Source of the DNA: Lachnospiraceae bacterium
GTDB taxonomy: Bacteria > Bacillota > Clostridia > Lachnospirales > Lachnospiraceae
Reading direction: 5' to 3'
DNA: 64,000 nt
Assembly (NCBI GenBank): GCA_017476665.1
Contig: JAFUZJ010000040.1
Span: forward strand, 62,001-126,000
Part shown: positions 33,486-41,819 of the stretch, piece after piece
How the letters are laid out: the number at the start of each line of letters is the position of its first letter
How positions within the stretch are numbered: position 1 is the stretch's first letter
Made by a program: the position numbers and the translations under genes
The notes under the pieces: generated by a model
What the model saw: the letters and a program-made list of their open reading frames with translations, nothing else
Told to the model about the DNA's origin: nothing
Databases searched by the model: none

Positions 33486-34720
33486 ACCTCCGGCTGCGCC
33501 TTATGTTTGGATACATACAACACCAGTGCCATGATAAACACAATGTCCACCGCAATCGCTGCCGCAATGGATGCCATTCCGTAAAAAATACCCGCATCCG
33601 CAGCGATCCTGCCGATCACCGACGGCATCAGGATGGAGCCAAAGCTTGCCGTTGTCAGTACAAAACTCCACGACAGCGGATATTTCTGGATCAACCTGCC
33701 TGAAAACGACACAGTCGTAGGATAAATACCGGCCATGCTATAGCCGAATCCCATGATTCCCACCATGATCCACAAGGTTGTCCGGCTCAACAGCAGCAAG
33801 ACAAAGAATCCCACCAGTCCTGCCCCCATCACCGGAAGCAGTTTTTCCTTCTCCACTTTCGTGGTCAGATATGCGGTGGTCAGCCTTCCCGCCAGGATCA
33901 TGATCCACAGCACACTGGCTGTGATCTGCGCCAGGGAAGACGCCAACAGCCCTGTGTCTTTAAAATATGTGATCATCCAGCCGATCACTCCCTGCTCCGC
34001 ACACAGATAAAAGAACAGGGTGCCGATACACAGATAAAATAACGGTTCCCTGAAGAATGCAAATTTTCCCTGTGCTTCCGTCCGGCGTTCTTTTGCCGTG
34101 CTGTCTTCCACGGAACGTTCTCCGCCCGCTCCCTCCGGCTTCTCCGTCGCAGCTTCCGCTTCCGGAATCAACAGATACAGAACCCAGGCCAACACACCCA
34201 CACCGGTCATCATCCCGCAGACATACACCCAATTCGCATCCGCCTGCCTGGTGACCAGCATCAATAGAATGGGAAACAAAAACGCGCCGATGGCAAACAT
34301 TCCATGCAGCCCGTTGATAAGCCATGCTTTCCCCGGCGCCAGACTGTTGATCTTCAGATTACAATAATTGCTGGCAGCACCCCTTGCAAATCCGGTGAGG
34401 AAAAAGGCCAGTGCCAGCACCGCATTGCTGCTGCCAAACAGGATCAGCACATAAGAAATACCGAAGAACAGTTCAAAAAACAAAATACTTTTCTTCGGTC
34501 CCACCCACAGCGGCAATGCCCCTCCCAGAAAGCTGGACATCAGATTTCCCACAGAGTGCAGGCTCACGATCAATCCGCAAAACGCATATTCCAATCCTCT
34601 GGCATCCCGGATAAAAGGAAGCAGCGCTCCGATGGACAGCGCCAGCATTCCGTTGATCAAAAATGCAAAGTAGGTCAGTATGAGTTGTCTGTTTTTCACT
34701 CTATCTTTCAAAAAGACCAT
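33482..34720 (-). CDS. MFS transporter
   Basis: A 412-residue 12-helix major facilitator. The N-terminal half contains LTYFAFLINGMLALSIGALLPFI and GARGLEYAF-like loop residues (RDARGLEYAFCG); a charged cytoplasmic loop near 185-210 (EAEAATEKPEG, TAKERRTEAQG) separates the halves. It resembles sugar-type MFS proteins of the FucP/LacY-like clades, but no substrate signature is clear. It lies seven bases after the propeller gene, so it may serve the same secreted enzyme system upstream. Confidence 0.85.
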   Translation of the reverse strand: MVFLKDRVKNRQLILTYFAFLINGMLALSIGALLPFIRDARGLEYAFCGLIVSLHSVGNLMSSFLGGALPLWVGPKKSILFFELFFGISYVLILFGSSNAVLALAFFLTGFARGAASNYCNLKINSLAPGKAWLINGLHGMFAIGAFLFPILLMLVTRQADANWVYVCGMMTGVGVLAWVLYLLIPEAEAATEKPEGAGGERSVEDSTAKERRTEAQGKFAFFREPLFYLCIGTLFFYLCAEQGVIGWMITYFKDTGLLASSLAQITASVLWIMILAGRLTTAYLTTKVEKEKLLPVMGAGLVGFFVLLLLSRTTLWIMVGIMGFGYSMAGIYPTTVSFSGRLIQKYPLSWSFVLTTASFGSILMPSVIGRIAADAGIFYGMASIAAAIAVDIVFIMALVLYVSKHKAQPEV

Positions 34721-34727
34721 ATCTGAA

Positions 34728-35783
34728 TCATTCCCTATATTTAAAATTCGTTACATTCACAATCTCATCATTTACAATGTCAAACCTACAGATATACGGA
34801 CTGCTCTGCCCCTCGATGACCGGCGTGTAATAGTGTCCGTCTTCCAGATGTTCGATATAATACGGCACCCCGTCCAGCTCCGGAAATCTTGCTCTGATAT
34901 CTTCATAGCTGCCGTTGCCGAATCCATCCAACGTCCTGCTCCTGACGATGGTTGCCTTCGTCTGGTCATATGCCGCATCGGAGGATGTCACCAGATAATA
35001 GTAATTCTGCTCATGCCGCAGCTGTACCATACCGCCGATCTCCGCCGAGACGCCGTACACCGCCTTCGTCCGGAAACTTCGCTTGTTCACCACATAGATG
35101 GAACCTTTGCCCATACTGGGGAAATAAAGATTCGCCCCATCGATCGTAAAAGACCTGGTGTAACAGCCATCCAGATCCCGGATATACGCGGTTCTGCGCA
35201 GCGTGACCTGTAATCCGTTGCCATTTCGCTTATACAGATACATCGTTCCCGTCATGGAACTCCACACATAGAACTGCCTGGTGGAGGCATCATATACCAC
35301 ATAATGTGGCCGCACCCCCACATTTTCAAAGCATTCCACCACCTGAAATCCAATCTCCGTCTTCGCATAGGTGACCACCCGGTTGTTGTCCGTATCGACC
35401 ACCATATAGATCTCACCGTCCGATGCAATGGCATGGGGTCTGAACAGCCCTACGCCCACCGGTCCCCAGCCTTCAGGCGGGCTGGCGCAATCCGCCGCAT
35501 GGAGCACCTGTTGATTATAGGCATCCGCCAAAAAGAAATCACCGCTCTTATAATACACCTGCGTAGGCACATGAAAAGAACCCGGCCACGCATTTGGCTC
35601 ATCATAAGCGCACACGTCCCCCGGTGCCGACTTGATACGCTCCTCCTGCTCCACCGCATGGACAGTGAATCTCCGCTCGGTTATGATCATACCGAACAAA
35701 AGCAGCAAAGCTGCCGTTATTATCTCAATCCGCGTCTTTAGTTTGCATTTCCGTTCCCTCTTCAACGCTCTCTCCAACCACAT
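34728..35783 (-). CDS. Secreted beta-propeller-like protein
   Basis: A 351-residue protein with an N-terminal signal or anchor helix (IEIITAALLLLFGMIITE). After it come repeated strands with NHL/SMP-30-style turns (FLADAYNQQVLHA, IYMVVDTDNNRVVTYAK, FYVWSSMTGTMYLYKR, YFPSMGKGSIYVVNK). A six-bladed propeller is probable; binding or lyase/lactonase roles are both possible. The ATG at 35783 overlaps the metallophosphoesterase gene by 59 bases; a TTG at 35765 after GGAG is an alternative start giving a cleaner signal peptide. It sits between a secreted phosphoesterase and a transporter. Confidence 0.7.
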   Translation of the reverse strand: MWLERALKRERKCKLKTRIEIITAALLLLFGMIITERRFTVHAVEQEERIKSAPGDVCAYDEPNAWPGSFHVPTQVYYKSGDFFLADAYNQQVLHAADCASPPEGWGPVGVGLFRPHAIASDGEIYMVVDTDNNRVVTYAKTEIGFQVVECFENVGVRPHYVVYDASTRQFYVWSSMTGTMYLYKRNGNGLQVTLRRTAYIRDLDGCYTRSFTIDGANLYFPSMGKGSIYVVNKRSFRTKAVYGVSAEIGGMVQLRHEQNYYYLVTSSDAAYDQTKATIVRSRTLDGFGNGSYEDIRARFPELDGVPYYIEHLEDGHYYTPVIEGQSSPYICRFDIVNDEIVNVTNFKYRE

Positions 35784-36900
35784 GTATGATCCCTATTTTC
35801 CCTTCAAATGTAGGAGCAAAGATATGTTCCCTGATCGTCGCCGTGACATTCCCATCCCACTTGGCATGAAGATGCCCCGCAACAATCTGCACTACCTTGG
35901 AATCTCCCGCATACATCTCATCGATCAGTTCCGTCGTCTCCTTATTCGGCAGATAAACTCCGTTGTCATGACTCCAGTAATAGATCCTGTTTCGAACCTG
36001 CATGGACTCCTGCTTCAAAGAATCATCCACTTTGGAGTAAAACGGCACATGGGTCGCTAGGATCACCGGCTTGTCCTGATTCAGTTTTTCCCGAATAAAC
36101 TGATGTGCCTCCGCAGAAATATTGCGGTAAGATTTATTGATCCCCACGATCATAAGATCATCGAATTCAATGCATTTATTCGGTTCATCTCCGTCCAGCA
36201 CCAGTGTCTGCAGCCTCATACCGTCACTGTCGGTAAATCCTCCACCGCCATACCAGCCGCCATAGTCATGATCCGAGCGCAGATACATGACCCTGTCTGC
36301 AGGATATTTCAGTCTTTTGAGTTCTGCGTTCAATGCCATAATATTGGAATTACTGCAATAGTCCAGGAGATCTCCTCCAAAGATCACGGCATCAAAATCA
36401 TTATAATTCAGATAATTGATGACCTCGGGCCAAAGTTCCTCCGCCGGAACCCCCTCCTCTGTCATAGCCAGCGTTTGATATCTGTTTTCTACCAACGGCA
36501 GATTGTCTTCCGTGACATCACCGGATTCATGATCCATGATCAAATGCAGGTCATTGACAAACGCAATTGTGTAATCTCTCTCCAATCCCTCTATCCGCAC
36601 CGTGATCTCATCCGTTGTGAAATCATATCCCGGGACGGGATAGGTGTATACCGGGTTTCCCGCATTTCCGCCGGAAACCGTCGCAGATGCAGCCTGCACC
36701 TTTGCATCATTACCGGAAACATGATTGCCGGAAACGTCTACCGGCAGCTGTGTATACTCAAATGTCATGAGCTCCGGTTCCGCGTCGTTTCCGGCCCCCC
36801 AGCCAGCATTTGCAAATATGGAAAATACTGTCGTCATAAAAAACAACGACAGTATAATGATCGGCGCCACCGCTTTATTTGTATTTGTATTTTCCTTCAT
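35725..36900 (-). CDS. Secreted calcineurin-like metallophosphoesterase
   Basis: A 391-residue protein with an N-terminal membrane/signal segment (APIIILSLFFMTTVFSIFANA) and a low-complexity Ser/Gly/Asn linker. The metallophosphatase domain starts near residue 105. Motifs: VNDLHL (Asp and His), GGDLLDY, RSDHDYGG in place of GNHD, ATHVPF, and AGHLHA. Asp at the Asn position of GNHD is unusual and may tune activity. The substrate is unknown. Its ATG overlaps the stop of the zinc-ribbon gene (TGATG), so the two are coupled. Confidence 0.85.
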   Translation of the reverse strand: MKENTNTNKAVAPIIILSLFFMTTVFSIFANAGWGAGNDAEPELMTFEYTQLPVDVSGNHVSGNDAKVQAASATVSGGNAGNPVYTYPVPGYDFTTDEITVRIEGLERDYTIAFVNDLHLIMDHESGDVTEDNLPLVENRYQTLAMTEEGVPAEELWPEVINYLNYNDFDAVIFGGDLLDYCSNSNIMALNAELKRLKYPADRVMYLRSDHDYGGWYGGGGFTDSDGMRLQTLVLDGDEPNKCIEFDDLMIVGINKSYRNISAEAHQFIREKLNQDKPVILATHVPFYSKVDDSLKQESMQVRNRIYYWSHDNGVYLPNKETTELIDEMYAGDSKVVQIVAGHLHAKWDGNVTATIREHIFAPTFEGKIGIIHVVGESVEEGTEMQTKDAD

Positions 36901-38402
36901 CACTTAAAATACTCCGGTATATTTTCCCGGATCCATTCTCTGGTCGCTTTTGTCGTTCCGTTGTACGCATCGACCTTGTATTTCTCATCCCCATCCAGAT
37001 CGTTAAAATACCAGAATTTTTTCATATCTACGGTCGTATCGGAATTCTTTGCTCCCGTATTTACAATGCTTAGACCCTGCTCCTCTTTTACCTTCTCGAT
37101 AATGACATCATACGCACCCTGATATTTGGACACATCCTTCCCGGCAGCCTTACCGTATGCGATCAGGTCATCCAGCACGAGCAGATTGTAATCCGTTTCC
37201 TGCAATACCTCTATCATATAATCAAATGCTTCCTCCTGCGTCATGGAACCGTCCGCCAATCCGGTCTCACATCGTTTTCTGTAAATCCAGCCACGGCAAT
37301 AGACGAAACGCATCTGCAGGGGATCTTCCAGATCATACTCATCAAACAGCAAGGTCTCCCCGTTATCCTGGATGGAATATGCCTGTTTTGCATAAGTCCA
37401 TGCTTCATCCCGGGACCACTGTTCCCGCTCTGTGATCTCGTTGATCTTCTGAATATAATAATCCTTAAACCGAGGGATCACACCCTCCTGATAGGACATG
37501 AATTCCGTATCATCAATATCATATCCCTCCTCTTTCAAGGAATCCAACAATTTTATGATCGGCTGCGTGGTGTTCCTCACTTCGTTAAATCCTGCATTTC
37601 CAAGCGACTGCTCCTCAATCCCGGAACAATACGTCACCGCTGCATCTGATACAACCTTGAAAGCTGCCTGTATCTTACTCTGTGCCTCCTCTTTCAGATT
37701 ATTCTCCTTCGCAATCTCCATGTACTGGGAAATTGCCTCCGTACCCAGCTTCACAGCATTGCCGTAGGCACTCTCCTGCAATGCATCCCTTGCTTCGGTC
37801 ACTTTCTCATCTACCGCATCCAACAGTGCAGGATCTCCCTTGGAACCGGAATTCTCCGTCTGCTCTGTGGTTGCAGGGACGGTCTCGCCGGACGTTATCT
37901 CTCCGGCAGTTGTGGACTCTGCACTGGATGACTCCACCGAAGCATTGGATGGTCTGTTGTCTGCCTGTTCCTTTCCGGAATCCGAGGAACCTCTCAACGC
38001 CAAGAACCCTCCGATCACTGCGATCGCAAGAACCACGGCCACCGGAAGCACCGGGAATTTCTTCTTTTTCTGCTCCGGTGCCGGAGCGGGCTGCGGTTCC
38101 GACTTCCAAGGCTGTACCGGCATCGGAGGAATCGCCTTGGGCTGCGGCTTCGCCTCTGCGGCCTTGGACTCCTGCTTCGCCTCCGCGGGCTTGGGCTCCT
38201 GTTTCGCCTCGGGTATCTGAGAGGATCCGCATTTTGCGCAGAACTTCGCGCCCTTTTTTAACTCTGTGCCGCACTTGATGCACTTGACCGTCTCTTCCGG
38301 CTTCTTTGCCTCCTCTTTTGCAACGGCTTCTATCTTCGTACCGCACTTGGAACAAAATTTACTGTTGTCTGCAATCTCGGCATTACAGTTGGGACACTTC
38401 AT
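36900..38402 (-). CDS. Double zinc-ribbon membrane protein with outer domain
   Basis: A 500-residue protein. Two N-terminal zinc ribbons have CxxC pairs (MKCPNCNAEI/FCSKCG and VKCIKCGTEL/FCAKCG). Then a Pro/Lys/Glu/Ala linker, one transmembrane helix (about 113-135, VLPVAVVLAIAVIGGFLAL), a Ser/Thr/Glu-rich stalk and a helical C-terminal domain. Zinc ribbons inside and a sensor or cargo domain outside are likely, as in many Firmicute proteins of this architecture. The ATG at 38402 is favoured by AGAGG nine bases away over a GTG at 38408. It opens the run of secreted phosphoesterase, propeller and transporter genes. Confidence 0.75.
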   Translation of the reverse strand: MKCPNCNAEIADNSKFCSKCGTKIEAVAKEEAKKPEETVKCIKCGTELKKGAKFCAKCGSSQIPEAKQEPKPAEAKQESKAAEAKPQPKAIPPMPVQPWKSEPQPAPAPEQKKKKFPVLPVAVVLAIAVIGGFLALRGSSDSGKEQADNRPSNASVESSSAESTTAGEITSGETVPATTEQTENSGSKGDPALLDAVDEKVTEARDALQESAYGNAVKLGTEAISQYMEIAKENNLKEEAQSKIQAAFKVVSDAAVTYCSGIEEQSLGNAGFNEVRNTTQPIIKLLDSLKEEGYDIDDTEFMSYQEGVIPRFKDYYIQKINEITEREQWSRDEAWTYAKQAYSIQDNGETLLFDEYDLEDPLQMRFVYCRGWIYRKRCETGLADGSMTQEEAFDYMIEVLQETDYNLLVLDDLIAYGKAAGKDVSKYQGAYDVIIEKVKEEQGLSIVNTGAKNSDTTVDMKKFWYFNDLDGDEKYKVDAYNGTTKATREWIRENIPEYFK

Positions 38403-38472
38403 TTCCACGCACCTCTTTTTTCTCTGATCAGCGGAATGCGTCAGTCACATTCCTTATATATTTATCTTAATA

Positions 38473-38501
38473 ATTTTACTCTATTACAGTTTCTTTGTCA
38501 A
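38473..38501 (-). promoter_or_regulatory. Sigma-A promoter of the zinc-ribbon operon
   Basis: Minus-strand TTGACA (38496-38501), a 17-base spacer and TAAAAT (38473-38478); the leader is about 65 bases. Confidence 0.8.
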
Positions 38502-38545
38502 CAAAGCCCCCTGCCGTTCCCCGCTCTCCAAAGCCCCGGGAGCCG

Positions 38546-38890
38546 CTAACGGAGCACAAGGAAAACATTCTCCGCAATCCCGCTCCAATACCTCCGTTCT
38601 GCCCGATCTCTCCACTTCACCTGCCCGGAAAACAGAAGTACCGCCTGCCTGAACCGATCCGTTCCGCAGGACTCTACAAGATCCTGCACCTTGACATCAT
38701 AGAGTTCCATCAAGGCCAACAATGTATCCGCCGCCGGATAACTCTTACCGTTCTCATATTTATACACCGCCTGGACAGACCCCAGGCACAGATATTCGCG
38801 GATCTCCTCCACGGTAAATCCTCTCTCTTCCCGCAATCGCTTCAGATTCTGCCCCACAACCTCCGGGTCATACTCCCGTCTTTTCCCCAT
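38546..38890 (-). CDS. XRE family helix-turn-helix regulator
   Basis: A 114-residue protein. Residues 11-65 form a Cro/C1-type HTH (VGQNLKRLREERGFTVEEI, SVQAVYKYENGKSYPAADTLLALMELY). The C-terminal 40 residues have no known domain. It follows a 272-residue unknown gene by 15 bases and is probably co-transcribed. The AT-rich palindrome at the promoter of that gene could be its operator. Confidence 0.88.
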   Translation of the reverse strand: MGKRREYDPEVVGQNLKRLREERGFTVEEIREYLCLGSVQAVYKYENGKSYPAADTLLALMELYDVKVQDLVESCGTDRFRQAVLLFSGQVKWRDRAERRYWSGIAENVFLVLR

Positions 38891-38905
38891 GCTTTCCGCC
38901 TCCTG

Positions 38906-39724
38906 TCAATATACTCCGTACTCATCTGCCCTTCCCACAATATCCGTATATCCCTGAATCTTCATGGAAAACCACAGATCCCAAAATTCTCCGCCTTTCA
39001 CCCGGGCATACGCTTTCAAGATCACAGCCGGAAGCACATAGGCGGAAATCTCCGCCAACAACCCCCATGCACCGCTCTCCTGCGCCAGCTGCTGCCGTCT
39101 GGGCAGATCCGCATCCAGCAAAACCGCAAGCCTGTGCAGAAACTCTGCCTGTGCCTCCGGCGCCGCAAAATCATCGCACTCCGTCATATGCCGAAACACC
39201 AGAGACAGACAGGCACTGCGAAAAGCATAGGTGCCGTCCGCCAGCCGGCTTCTGCTCTCCGAGAAAATATTCTGCCAGGCCGGATATGCTTCCGTCCGCA
39301 GCTCCGGGGCATCCGCCACACACAGCACCGCCAGCAGCTGCTCCTGTGGTACATCCGTGAAGGCCAGCGGACACTTTTCCCACACTTCCAGATCCGATAT
39401 CCCCCGAAATTTCTCCGTCTGCTTCAGCAACAGCAGCAGCTCCCACAGACGCCCTCTCCAGGGAAGCCGAATCTTTCTTCCGAGGACCTCCTGCAGCCAC
39501 ACCGCATAGTCCTGCACCGGACAGATCTCCTCGTCACGCATCAGACAACAGATCGTTTCCGACATGCTCTCCTGTAAAATACCGGTCAGTATCTTCTCCG
39601 TGCTTTTCCCCTTAAAACGTGCAAAGCACTGCTCCCGGATCCTCCGGACGCAGTGCATATACTCTTTCTGTTTTTCCTCCGGTATCTGGATCGTACCGGC
39701 CATCTGATAAATCGTCTTGCTCAT
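38906..39724 (-). CDS. Unknown protein co-encoded with XRE regulator
   Basis: A 272-residue soluble, helix-rich protein with many Leu, Glu, Arg and Trp residues (QDYAVWLQEVLGRKIRLPW, RLWELLLLLKQTEKF). It has several Cys residues without a clear metal motif. No family is recognised. It heads a two-gene operon with an XRE regulator from an AT-rich promoter overlapped by a palindrome, an arrangement seen in regulatory and toxin-antitoxin-like pairs, but it is longer than typical toxins. No function is assigned. Confidence 0.65.
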   Translation of the reverse strand: MSKTIYQMAGTIQIPEEKQKEYMHCVRRIREQCFARFKGKSTEKILTGILQESMSETICCLMRDEEICPVQDYAVWLQEVLGRKIRLPWRGRLWELLLLLKQTEKFRGISDLEVWEKCPLAFTDVPQEQLLAVLCVADAPELRTEAYPAWQNIFSESRSRLADGTYAFRSACLSLVFRHMTECDDFAAPEAQAEFLHRLAVLLDADLPRRQQLAQESGAWGLLAEISAYVLPAVILKAYARVKGGEFWDLWFSMKIQGYTDIVGRADEYGVY

Positions 39725-39760
39725 AAATACTCTTGCTCACTTCTCTTTTTAAGAGTATTT
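39725..39760. promoter_or_regulatory. Palindrome AAATACTCTT-N16-AAGAGTATTT
   Basis: Two perfect 10-base arms (39725-39734, 39751-39760) lie directly before the ATG of the 272-residue gene and over its -10 box. It may be an operator dyad for the XRE protein, or in RNA a hairpin limiting translation. Confidence 0.65.
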
Positions 39761-39785
39761 TAATATAATATCCTGCATTTGTCAT
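39757..39785 (-). promoter_or_regulatory. Promoter of the unknown-XRE operon
   Basis: Minus-strand ATGACA (39780-39785), a 17-base spacer and TAAAAT (39757-39762). The -10 box overlaps one arm of the palindrome. Confidence 0.6.
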
Positions 39786-39797
39786 TTAACTCGCAGT

Positions 39798-40244
39798 TCA
39801 ATTCTTTTTGTCGGAAATCTCTCCCAGGAACTTCAAAAGTCCTTCGTCTTCGGAGGTATACGTTCCCTCCGAGGTCAGAAGCTGCACCTTTCCGTCCAGT
39901 GTCTCCTTGTAAGAAACAACCTTCGACAGCGGAATCCGCTCGCCGCCCAGTTTGATGTAAACCTCGTCCCCGTCTTTCTCGATGCTCTGAGAGACCGCGC
40001 GATATTTCTCATATGCGCCGCCCACCGTCTCCGTGGCGAGTGATTTGATCTGCGTCGGCGTCGCCAGCCCGAAATAGATTGCCAGCAGAATTATGCCGCC
40101 GACGATGGAAACCGTCTTCATGATACCCTTCAGAAGTTTCACGCCTACGATCACCGCCACGACCACCACCACTGCGATCAATACCTGTTGTGTCGTGAAT
40201 CTGCCCTTTACCACAGCCTGAACCGCCGTATCTATCAATTCCAT
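39798..40244 (-). CDS. Small two-helix membrane protein
   Basis: A 148-residue protein. Two hydrophobic helices (about 20-38, VLIAVVVVVAVIVGVKLL, and 46-62, IVGGIILLAIYFGLA) are followed by a soluble C-terminal part with beta-strand character (EVYIKLGGERIPLSKVVSY, VQLLTSEGTY). No family is recognised. A strong ribosome site (AGGAGGT) and a good sigma-A promoter upstream support it as a real single gene. Confidence 0.7.
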   Translation of the reverse strand: MELIDTAVQAVVKGRFTTQQVLIAVVVVVAVIVGVKLLKGIMKTVSIVGGIILLAIYFGLATPTQIKSLATETVGGAYEKYRAVSQSIEKDGDEVYIKLGGERIPLSKVVSYKETLDGKVQLLTSEGTYTSEDEGLLKFLGEISDKKN

Positions 40245-40536
40245 TCCTTTTACCTCCTGTTATCCATGAAAACAATTAGCCTGTATAAGGCAGCATGGAT
40301 TGTATAGGGTCATTATATATGCTCTGAAAAAGGTTTTCAACAAGTATTTTCGCCTATTTTGCATCCTGCTGCTTCTCTTCTTCTGAAGGCTTATCTGTGG
40401 TAATCATCAAGTAATACATACGACCACTTCCTCGTAACTATTATCATCATACCAGATAACATTCTGCCATTTTTTGCAAGAACGACAGGTTTAGGCAAAT
40501 ATACCCCTATCTCAGGAACTGCTGCCCATACAATGT
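40245..40536. other. Intergenic stretch with promoter and a doubtful short frame
   Basis: This 292-base gap holds the promoter of the small membrane protein. There is also a 21-codon minus-strand frame (40354-40419, begins MYYLMITTDKPSEEEK) with a GAGGAAG ribosome-like site; it is too short to call a gene. No clear terminator for the nuclease-like gene was seen. Confidence 0.4.
40312..40340 (-). promoter_or_regulatory. Sigma-A promoter of the two-helix membrane protein
   Basis: Minus-strand TTGAAA (40335-40340), a 17-base spacer and a perfect TATAAT (40312-40317). Confidence 0.75.
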
Positions 40537-41346
40537 TTATGCCTCATTATCAAGTAAGAAAATAGCTTGCAGCATCTTTCTGATGCCCTTGATATCTAAG
40601 GGGCTCTCTTTGGTTTCATACGTAAAAAGCAGGTTTCTGCCTAGATAAATGCCACTTTCTCTATATTCATCGAGCTTATGTAGATTCGCGGCAAGATAAT
40701 TCTCATTGTCCAATAGACCGAAATGTTCAAGATAAAACTCTGTTCGTTTTCTTGTGTGGAGGATTGTAAAGTCGGGGTAACGAACCATACCATTCTTAAG
40801 CAATAGGCTCTTTTCGTAAAAGTACGGAATTTGAAGATCGTACAGGATATCCGCAATGATCGCTTCTGACTTGGACCTAACTTTTTCTCCGCGTTTCGTT
40901 TCGTAAACAAGATTTTCAGGAATGTATGTACAAGGTTTTATGGTTTGGGACTGCCATGTTTGGGCATATAGTTTGGATGTGATGAGATAAGGGGTGATAA
41001 GGGTTTGCCGATGATCTGAAAGCTTTTGATAGGATAGATCGGCGTTAGATTTTGAGAATAATTCGATTGTTTGCTCCAGTCTTGCTAATTCAGTGGCTGC
41101 ATCGGATAAGAATTTTTGTCTGTAATCCTTTTGGGCCAGTTTGGGGACAATGGCTCTGTCTTTTACCTTGATATATTTTCCGCGAGTGTCGCCAACATTG
41201 GTCATTAAATAGTATCTTTTCTTCGTTTTGCTTATCGATATGCGAAGGTGCCCGTCTGGAAAGGCCGTAGTATCGCGTTTTGCTTTTTCAACTGCTCTCT
41301 TCAGGGTTGCTACTCTCTTCTTCATAAGTTTGATGATTTCTTCCAT
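40537..41346 (-). CDS. PD-(D/E)XK nuclease-like protein
   Basis: A 269-residue protein. The N-terminal half is Lys/Arg-rich and helical with a long coiled-coil-like region (residues 1-130). The C-terminal half matches a PD-(D/E)XK fold: E161 (RSKSEAIIADIL), D192 (RYPDFTIL) and the E-H-x-G motif around E207 (YLEHFGLLD), followed by HKLDEYRESGI. This set resembles endonuclease-like domains with an EH-G signature. The gene is more AT-rich than its neighbours and is preceded by a four-copy inverted-repeat array. DNA or RNA cleavage is inferred; the biological role is unknown. Confidence 0.75.
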   Translation of the reverse strand: MEEIIKLMKKRVATLKRAVEKAKRDTTAFPDGHLRISISKTKKRYYLMTNVGDTRGKYIKVKDRAIVPKLAQKDYRQKFLSDAATELARLEQTIELFSKSNADLSYQKLSDHRQTLITPYLITSKLYAQTWQSQTIKPCTYIPENLVYETKRGEKVRSKSEAIIADILYDLQIPYFYEKSLLLKNGMVRYPDFTILHTRKRTEFYLEHFGLLDNENYLAANLHKLDEYRESGIYLGRNLLFTYETKESPLDIKGIRKMLQAIFLLDNEA

Positions 41347-41395
41347 AGTACCTCCTTGGTTGATTTTTATTTTGGGGAGTGTTGATTGACGGGGC

Positions 41396-41656
41396 AGGTG
41401 ACTAAATCATGCGGTGTGGTGTGGTTTAGTCACCTCTTTCTTGATTTTTAGGAAGGGCAAAAAGACGGAATGGTGACTAAAACAGGGGAGACAGTACTGC
41501 TTAGTCACCTTTTTCTTGATTTAAGGGCGTTGGCTCCATGGGAAAAGGTTGACTAAGATGCATGTATAGAGCGGCTTAGTTACCTTTTGCTTCATTTGAG
41601 GGTAACAGTTCGATGAAATTGGGTGACTAAGATAAAGATATGGAGCATTTTAGTCA
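41396..41656. repeat. Array of four ~75-bp tandem units each carrying an inverted repeat
   Basis: Four units start at about 41397, 41472, 41548 and 41622 (period 74-76). Each has arms GGTGACTAA and TTAGTCACC separated by 19-20 unrelated bases. Right arms of units 1-3 are followed by a conserved CTTGATTT-like stretch. Unit 3 has compensated changes (GGTTGACTAA/TTAGTTACC) and unit 4 a degenerate right arm. A further eroded right arm may overlap the nuclease ribosome site (TAGTACCTCC). The array fills most of the 473-base gap between lysS and the nuclease-like gene; the remainder is the lysS terminator. Confidence 0.85.
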
Positions 41657-41657
41657 A
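41629..41657 (-). promoter_or_regulatory. Possible promoter inside repeat unit 4
   Basis: Minus-strand TTGACT (41652-41657), a 17-base spacer and TATCTT (41629-41634). A transcript from here would start in unit 4 and cross units 3, 2 and 1 before the nuclease-like gene, giving a leader of about 275 bases. Confidence 0.45.
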
Positions 41658-41734
41658 AAAGTCGGTCGGAAAGCAATGAAGCACGGTTGGAAATCAAGAA
41701 AAAGAGCTTGAAACAGAAAAGTGGTGTGAAACCT

Positions 41735-41764
41735 TAAAAAAAAGGGGCGCAAGAATACGCCCCC
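41735..41764 (-). terminator. Terminator after lysS
   Basis: On the minus strand GGGGCG and CGCCCC (41744-41763) enclose an 8-base loop and are followed by eight T residues: a clear intrinsic terminator 55 bases past lysS. Confidence 0.92.
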
Positions 41765-41819
41765 TAAAGAAGCAATGTTGCGTGTTATCGAACCGAAAGC
41801 ATCGTAACGATGCTGTGAT

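Noticed and set aside
40354-40419. 21-codon gene
   Set aside because: Too short, with only a ribosome-like site in support; no similarity recognised.
41396-41656. CRISPR array
   Set aside because: Period is about 75 bp with dyads enclosing the variable part, arms are imperfect, and no cas genes are nearby.
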